A DNA stretch of 64,000 bases, taken from positions 30,615,501-30,679,500 of the forward strand of contig OX485805.1 of assembly GCA_950295325.1 (NCBI GenBank). The letters run 5' to 3'. A model generated the notes under the pieces. The model saw nothing but the letters and a program-made list of their open reading frames with translations. It did not search any database and was not told where the DNA came from. Made by a program: the position numbers and the translations under genes. Position 1 is the first letter of the stretch, and each line of letters starts with the position of its first letter. Positions 58,501-64,000 of this stretch are shown here, one piece after another. Origin of the DNA: Polytrichum commune. Lineage: Eukaryota > Streptophyta > Polytrichopsida > Polytrichales > Polytrichaceae.

Positions 58501-61500
58501 CCTTCTAGTTCTTCAAATTTTCCCACACATTCGAAGTATCTGGGTTTCAAAAAGAAAAAGAAAAAAGGACAGCATGAATCATAGTCTACTCGCTTGCAGG
58601 GTACTGCCTCAATTAAGTGGTGGACTCTTTCTAAGGGTGCAACTTGGTTGGTCATTATTCTTCCTCTACTAGGCTTTCAGGCCTTTGGTACCCACGACTT
58701 TTAAGATGACTGATTGCCTGGTGCCCCCACAATGTTTGGGTGGACCATAGCGGGTAACACTAGCATGACTAGCAGATTTCACATAAGGTCTGCCAGATGT
58801 GGATAATGGAACAAACCTTATTTTCCTGATTTTGAGTACATAAATTCTGCACAACCATGTCCAGAATAATCTAGATAAGTTTTCACAATATCTTGCGCTT
58901 CCAATTTGTGCCCAAATCCTTCTAAGAGCTGGGTTCAGTATCTGATCATCAGATGTTTTCACAATCACACATTGCAGAAGAAACACATACTTTGATTTGA
59001 TTTTCATTCTGACTTATTCCACAGTTTGGGAGAATGTTGTCAAGAATATATTTGCTTCCTGTTATGAGACAATTGCACCAAGTAAGATTGTTATGTTGTT
59101 TTCAACAATCGTATGTTGCAGATTGGAGATATGCGAGCAGTGTCAGGTATCTTGTACAGCATGCTCGAGATACTTCGGGTTAATCTTGGGGTTCTTGATG
59201 TTTCAAATGGCAAGCAAACAGGTGCATTGCTTGAAACCTTTTTCATTAATTGGACACGGGTTTGCCAATGTTCTAAAGGGTTCTGTGATGACGTTCTAGA
59301 ATATTTTTAGAATTTGAAACATGGTCTACACTCTGAATATTGAAAATAATCTTTAATTGTATCTTTGTGAATGCTTGATGCTTATGTTGATGACAAGACT
59401 TGTGGTTTTATAGGAAATACTGCTTTAAAATACCATCATAACCGATTTCTGGCACTCAATGACGGCGACAAACCTTGTGAGTTTACCTCACCCAAGAAAG
59501 GATCTTCGAATGTGATACAGGAAGTTCTGGTCTAGTGTATAAACCGTGAATCCTGAATTACTGAATTATTTTGCTGCTTGACATCAATGTAGATATCATC
59601 AAGGTCTTGGAAGATGGTGATTTGGAGACACTGGGACGCGAGGATTATGGGGGCCGATTGAACCATGCCTTGACTGCTCATCCCAAACTGGATCCCGTTA
59701 CAGGTCCAATCTTTATACGCTCAACATGTCTTGAAATATTTGAAGAGAAACATGAGTTTGTAGCAACTGGAGTTCCAGTAACATGAACAATAAGGTACAT
59801 GGGTCTTAAATGATTACTTTTTTCGACAAGCTCACTTCTCATAGGATATTAAAAACGCAATTATTAGTATGAGATGATTAGCAAATCCAAATGAAGGCCA
59901 TAGCCATTTTTGTCATGATTTTGGGACGTTATATGAATATTTAATTGATCTTCAATTTGAAGATTTTCTTTATTTCTTAAATGATCCCATAGTTTTTTAC
60001 AACTATGTTGATTATTGAACCTAGAATAGTTAACAAACTTAGAGCATGTAGTTCAATCTTTTTCTAATACATGTCTTTTTGGTATCCATTCTTAAATTCA
60101 CAGCTAATCATAGCTGTCCAATTAAGATAAGTAAATGATTTAGATCCCCTCACCTTGCTTACCTTATGAAGAAATTCATAGAAGAACAACCGAGCAATCT
60201 ACTCATACTTGTGTGTATTACCAAAATCTTGTGTGGGCATCTTAGAATTGTATGGCAATTGCATGTGTGGTTGTAGGAGAGTTGTTCATCTTTGGATTAA
60301 ACATAGAAAAGCCACCACATGTGCAATATCGTGTTATCTCCAAAGACGGAATCATCACCGACCCTGTCGTGATCACCATACCAAGAGGAGTTCTTATGCA
60401 TGACTTTGCCATCACTGAACACTATGCAATTTTCATGGACCTTCCTCTTGGCTTGGATGTACAGGTAGCCATTCCCCATTTTTCAACTTGATTGTGAGAG
60501 ATATCATTTTAAAACTTCAGCAGGATAAGATAATTAAGCATCTGACAAATATCTCAACTTCATCAACTCAAGTGAGTGATGTGATTTGTGTAGGGTATGG
60601 CGCAAGGAAAAATGGCTATAAAGTTTGATGATACTAAAGCATCAAGACTTGGAGTGCTCCCACGATATGCCCCAAACGAAGCTCAAATTAAGTGGTTCAC
60701 AATCCCAACTTGCTTCATTTTCCACAATGGTATAAAAGGATCACGCCTAGTGCTAACCACACATTTTCATTGACAATAGATCCAATGGCTTGGAGGTGTT
60801 CATCATAAATTCTCAGAGACAAAATGTTCATGTTGAAATAATCTAGTATTGAACTAGTATCATATACTACCAATTGATTTTCATATTACTCATTCTCATG
60901 AATTGTGTGTCACATTATACTACTACGTTAAATAATGTTTATGTAAGAATTATAAACGTTTTGTACCATAATCATGTTATACACCTGGAGGTGTAATTTC
61001 AATATAAACGTCACATATAGATTTCACACTTGGAAGTTTGTGATGTTACCAGTGAATGCTTGGGAAGAAGGCGATGAAGTCGTGTTGTATTCATGTCGAT
61101 TTCCTCGAGCAGAACTAACTCTACTCTTTGACGAATTTGAGGAGCCTGAACAAAGCTTGTAAGTTGAAGAGATTTCCATTGTTGTTTAACTTTGTTCCTT
61201 TTCACAAGTATTCATCAGTCTATAATTTGAATGAGATTCTTCTAATAGTTAGATTATTTCCATCTGTTTTTTGAGCTCTGAAATATATTATGATTACTGG
61301 TTGTGTAGATACGAGTTCAGGTTGAACCTCAAGACGGGTGAGGTGAAGCAAACACAACTCTCCAATCTCATCACAGACTTTCCGCGAATAAATGAGAAGT
61401 GTATTGGAAGGTATACTTAAACTGCATAGTTTGTATTGTGATTCTATGGATTTAAAAACTCAACCACAAAATTTCTTCTTATTTGAGCAATTAGTATGCA

Positions 61501-62637
61501 GTTGTTGATATGAGAATTGTACTTTTTATGCTGCATGTGCAGAAAGCATAGGTACACATACAATGGCGTCGTCAACAAGACGCACAAAATAGTGGGTCTT
61601 GCAAAATACAACCTCAGTAAAAAGCCGCACCTAGGCCAAGAGGTTTTAGAAGTTGGAGGGAATGTTGATGGTATATTTGTGCATGGACCGGGCCGGTTTG
61701 GGTCCGAAGCCGTTTTTGTGCCACGAGACCCCGATGCTGAAGGAGCAGAAGAAGATGACGGCTACTTGATTTGCTTTGTGCACAATGAAAACAATGGGTA
61801 GGTGCCAATCACCCCTAAACTTGTTTAACCCTTAAATGCATGGGGGTCAAGTTCAAATCAAAGAACTAGTCAATTACAAATGAGATCTGCAACTCATTTT
61901 TATTTTACAAGAGAGTTGCAACGAGGGAACTTTAGACTACATCTTACAGTTGTAGAAGGATCATCGTCATTGATTTCTCACTAAATCATACTGGAATCTC
62001 AACAATATTTTACGACATCAAATTATTAAGATTTCAAATATTAAATGTTTGTAACCAATAAAAACGTTTGACAATTTTAACCAGTTGAAGGTCCACCCAA
62101 AAAAAATGCAGATCATCAACAATCAGTTCATTCGAGGTGATGTAAAAGTTTACTAGCTCCAAGTGCAAGAATGTCTATGTTGAAAATGTCCGCATGCATT
62201 TTTGGTTTCTTAGGCATTTATGGGTTATTGAACTAAATTATGTAAATCCTTACCTTGGGGAAAATATTTGCAGGGAATCAGAGGTCGTGATTATTGATGC
62301 CAAGACCATGGCACCTGAACCAGTGGCAGTTGTTAAGTTGCCACAAAGAGTTCCTTATGGATTCCATGCCCTTTTTATGTCAGAGGTTTGTAAACCACTC
62401 AAAACCGCTCCCCAATGTTAATATGCACTAGATTTCATTCTAATTGATCTCATGTGAAGGATTGCCGCATGCTTAGTGATGTTGTATTTATAATCAGAAC
62501 ATTAGCTTATCATTATGTACCCCTTGAAATATCTTAAATACATGCATTTGGATCATTTCAAGGCATAAGTAATAGTGAATATGCGTGTCTTGCTTTGAAT
62601 TGTGCAGGAGCAATTGAGGACACAACATTACAAATAG
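55504..62637 (+). CDS. CCD1: Carotenoid cleavage dioxygenase, CCD1-like, 14 exons
   Basis: CDS exons: 55504-55752, 57581-57651, 58173-58187, 58371-58482, 59122-59221, 59414-59476, 59593-59703, 60277-60464, 60594-60729, 61053-61158, 61309-61410, 61543-61797, 62274-62385, 62608-62637. All junctions are GT-AG and keep frame, giving 1650 bases or 549 codons, close to plant CCD1 (about 540). The four iron-ligand histidines are present: H233 (TAHPK), H282 (MHDFAIT), H347 (CFIFHN), H534 (GFHALF). Other family blocks: [38 protein letters not shown]1 is a non-haem Fe(II) enzyme, usually cytosolic, that cleaves carotenoids and apocarotenoids at 9,10 bonds to C13 ketones such as ionones. No plastid transit peptide is evident. 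Start: first in-frame ATG after a stop at 55462. CCD1 rather than CCD4 or NCED, by length and 14-exon structure. Confidence 0.92.
55753..57580 (+). other. Intron 1 of the CCD1-like gene
   Basis: The longest intron (1828 bases). It contains a one-ended match to pogo-type ends at 57098 (CAATCTAACCTTGTTAATAC, then repeated ACGACA words), a comparable AGTATGACA stretch at about 55983, and a twofold GGATATTCTCTATGAG (57186 and 57249) around the palindrome TACGTACGGTACGTA. No exon was recognised in it. Confidence 0.6.
58173..58187 (+). other. CCD1: 15-base microexon (exon 3) of the CCD1-like gene
   Basis: Between TTTTTTGCAG and GTGCGTGA lie 15 bases that supply exactly the FDGDG core needed between the W codon split after exon 2 and the GGA ATG codon completed by exon 4. 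Skipping it would also keep frame (15 is divisible by three) but would delete five conserved residues. Confidence 0.85.
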
Positions 62638-62986
62638 AACATCTTAGTGTAGTGCAGAACCTGTATTTATACAACCAAAGTAGTAAGTGAAGATATAGTC
62701 TTCCGGTAAATGTTGTATGGTATTAGTTGCTATAAGTAATAGATCATGAATGTGTTTTTAACCTGCAAAGCACATGGGGATTTGACCTGAAATCAAAGAT
62801 GTAGTATAAAGATGTGTGGATGTGATCTAATTTGAAGTCACCAACAAAGTAAAGTTGTAAATTATGAATTGAAGACTAAGTCCGGACAAGCAATGGCGTC
62901 ATTGCTTTGCAGCATAAAATTTTAGAAGCATTTTCTTAAACATCAGCCATAGTCCAAGTTTATATTGATGTCACTTTGGTTTGATT
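62638..62986. other. 3' flank of the CCD1-like gene
   Basis: Presumed untranslated end and polyadenylation region; no canonical AATAAA seen close to the stop codon. No other feature. Confidence 0.4.
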
Positions 62987-63632
62987 GACCATCATTGATA
63001 CTCCTCGTTGATGGAAAGCCATGAACAAGTTTGACTATTGACCTATTGAGGTTGATTAATGTACATTTGAAACACGCAATTGAAAGTGAGATTGTGAGAT
63101 GTTGAGTAGAGGGAATTATCGCATATGAGTGTACCTCTCAGTGCGCCAAGATAAATACCCATGGAACTCGGACTTTATTATTTTTAGTTGATTTTGATAT
63201 CAAAATTAGTTTTTAAGACTTGTAATTGTCCAGTCCAAGTCATTTGAGATGAATCGGCCACAAAGCTATAAGGGGGTCAAATTTTCATGTGGATGGATGA
63301 GAGGATGCAGTAATACCCTCTCTCCAAGTTCGAGTCTTGAACTATGCTTGAGTTTTGAATTGGTTTTATTTGTAGTTTTCCCCTAATACTAGTGGGAGAA
63401 TGGTATGAGATTATTCACTATGGTAGGGCCCGATATCAATGTGTCAAGGTTTGCATTAGAGTTGGCCCTCAATTGTGGATGTAACTCACCTAAGGGCAAA
63501 TCCAAATTGCTCCATCAATCACAAGTGCAATCATGTGTGCAATAAATGCGGTCCTTTGTTGCTCATGACACATGTCTTAGCTCCCTCATCATCAATGCCA
63601 ACTTCTTCTTCAAACATAGACACTTGTTAAAT
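62987..63632 (+). repeat. Inverted duplicate of 8128-8786 (copy B)
   Basis: Reverse-complement partner of the 8-kb block, ending near TATTTAACAAGTGTC read in reverse. Similarity is high but with many single-base differences and a small gap near 63540, so it is an old dispersed repeat, not an assembly echo. Confidence 0.85.
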
Positions 63633-63795
63633 ATAGCGGTTAGAATGCATATAGAAGTTGGAAAACCTGAAAAATGAACTGAGTAACACCTGCATACCTT
63701 ATGAGAGATATCCGTCACAGTGCATTCATTGTTGTTCAAGTTTGCAGAATGATAAATTCGTTAGTGAGGAAGGAACTCAATAGAGTTATCCATTA
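63633..63795. other. Short spacer
   Basis: Contains GAGTAACACCTGCATACCTT, a word seen in variant form at 13.5 and 38.6 kb. No gene. Confidence 0.4.
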
Positions 63796-64000
63796 ATTCA
63801 ACCAGAGTTTTGGTAGGGAGTTGGCGAAGTTGGTTGGTTCGCCCAAGAGATGCCAAAATGAATTTGATCCTCAATGAACCAATATGGAATGTCCTTCGTT
63901 CAAACCTCCACATTGACTCCAAGCGTGCACCCAAAATTTACCGAACATGGAAAATTATACATGTGAAACAACCAACTCCCTACCAAAACTCCGGTTGAAT
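63796..64000. mobile_element. Inverted-repeat element (MITE), right end at the window edge
   Basis: The left arm ATTCAACCAGAGTTTTGGTA plus GGGAGTTGG (63796-63824) pairs with the last 29 bases of the window with one mismatch. The element is at least 205 bp and may extend further on both sides. The frame at 63810-63998 lies entirely inside it and is a by-product. Confidence 0.75.

Noticed and set aside
61614-61808. Minus-strand frame in exon 12 of the CCD1-like gene
   Set aside because: Antisense of a well-conserved exon; no motif of its own.

Overview
The window reads as nuclear DNA of a land plant: AT-rich and gene-poor, with one spliced host gene in a sea of transposable elements. The evidence is GT-AG introns, a 14-exon carotenoid cleavage dioxygenase of the CCD1 type, a Ty1/copia element with a complete polyprotein, plant-style MITEs, and AAACCCTAA-like motifs upstream of a transposon gene. 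I cannot name the species. The Sola-like transposon makes me lean weakly towards a non-flowering lineage, but that is a guess.

Layout. 1-5724 is a Ty1/copia retrotransposon whose 5' LTR lies left of the window; its 1568-codon polyprotein is uninterrupted. It abuts a GC-richer LTR-like fragment (5725-6808). 6.8-19.5 kb has no recognisable gene: it holds a near-perfect 43-bp foldback (7.25-7.43 kb), one arm of a 54-kb-apart inverted duplication (8.1-8.8 kb), a 4-unit tandem array of about 156 bp (11.2-11.8 kb) and several diverged dispersed repeats. 19513-28020 is the most notable object: an 8.5-kb DNA transposon with 17-bp perfect terminal inverted repeats, an ATAA target-site duplication, an intact two-exon transposase on the plus strand and an intact two-exon RING-type/coiled-coil gene on the minus strand, pointing at each other. 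28-55 kb is a graveyard of small elements: a 532-bp hAT-type MITE with an 8-bp duplication, a 1329-bp solo LTR with a 5-bp duplication, three copies of an unclassified 570-610-bp inverted-repeat element, tRNA-derived SINE candidates, a broken hAT transposase, a 500-bp Harbinger-type MITE and an 829-bp pogo-type deletion derivative that keeps the end of its transposase gene. 55504-62637 is the host gene, CCD1-like, 14 exons, 549 codons. The window ends in the other arm of the inverted duplication and a 205-bp inverted-repeat element.

How the parts relate. The CCD1-like enzyme is predicted to act in the cytosol on carotenoids and apocarotenoids and appears intact (four iron-ligand histidines, every exon junction in frame). 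The transposase and RING protein look like a self-contained mobile unit: one catalyses movement, the other is of unknown role. The non-autonomous elements would depend on related transposases elsewhere in the genome. All family names for repeats rest on ends, target-site duplications and short motifs read by eye, not on database searches.
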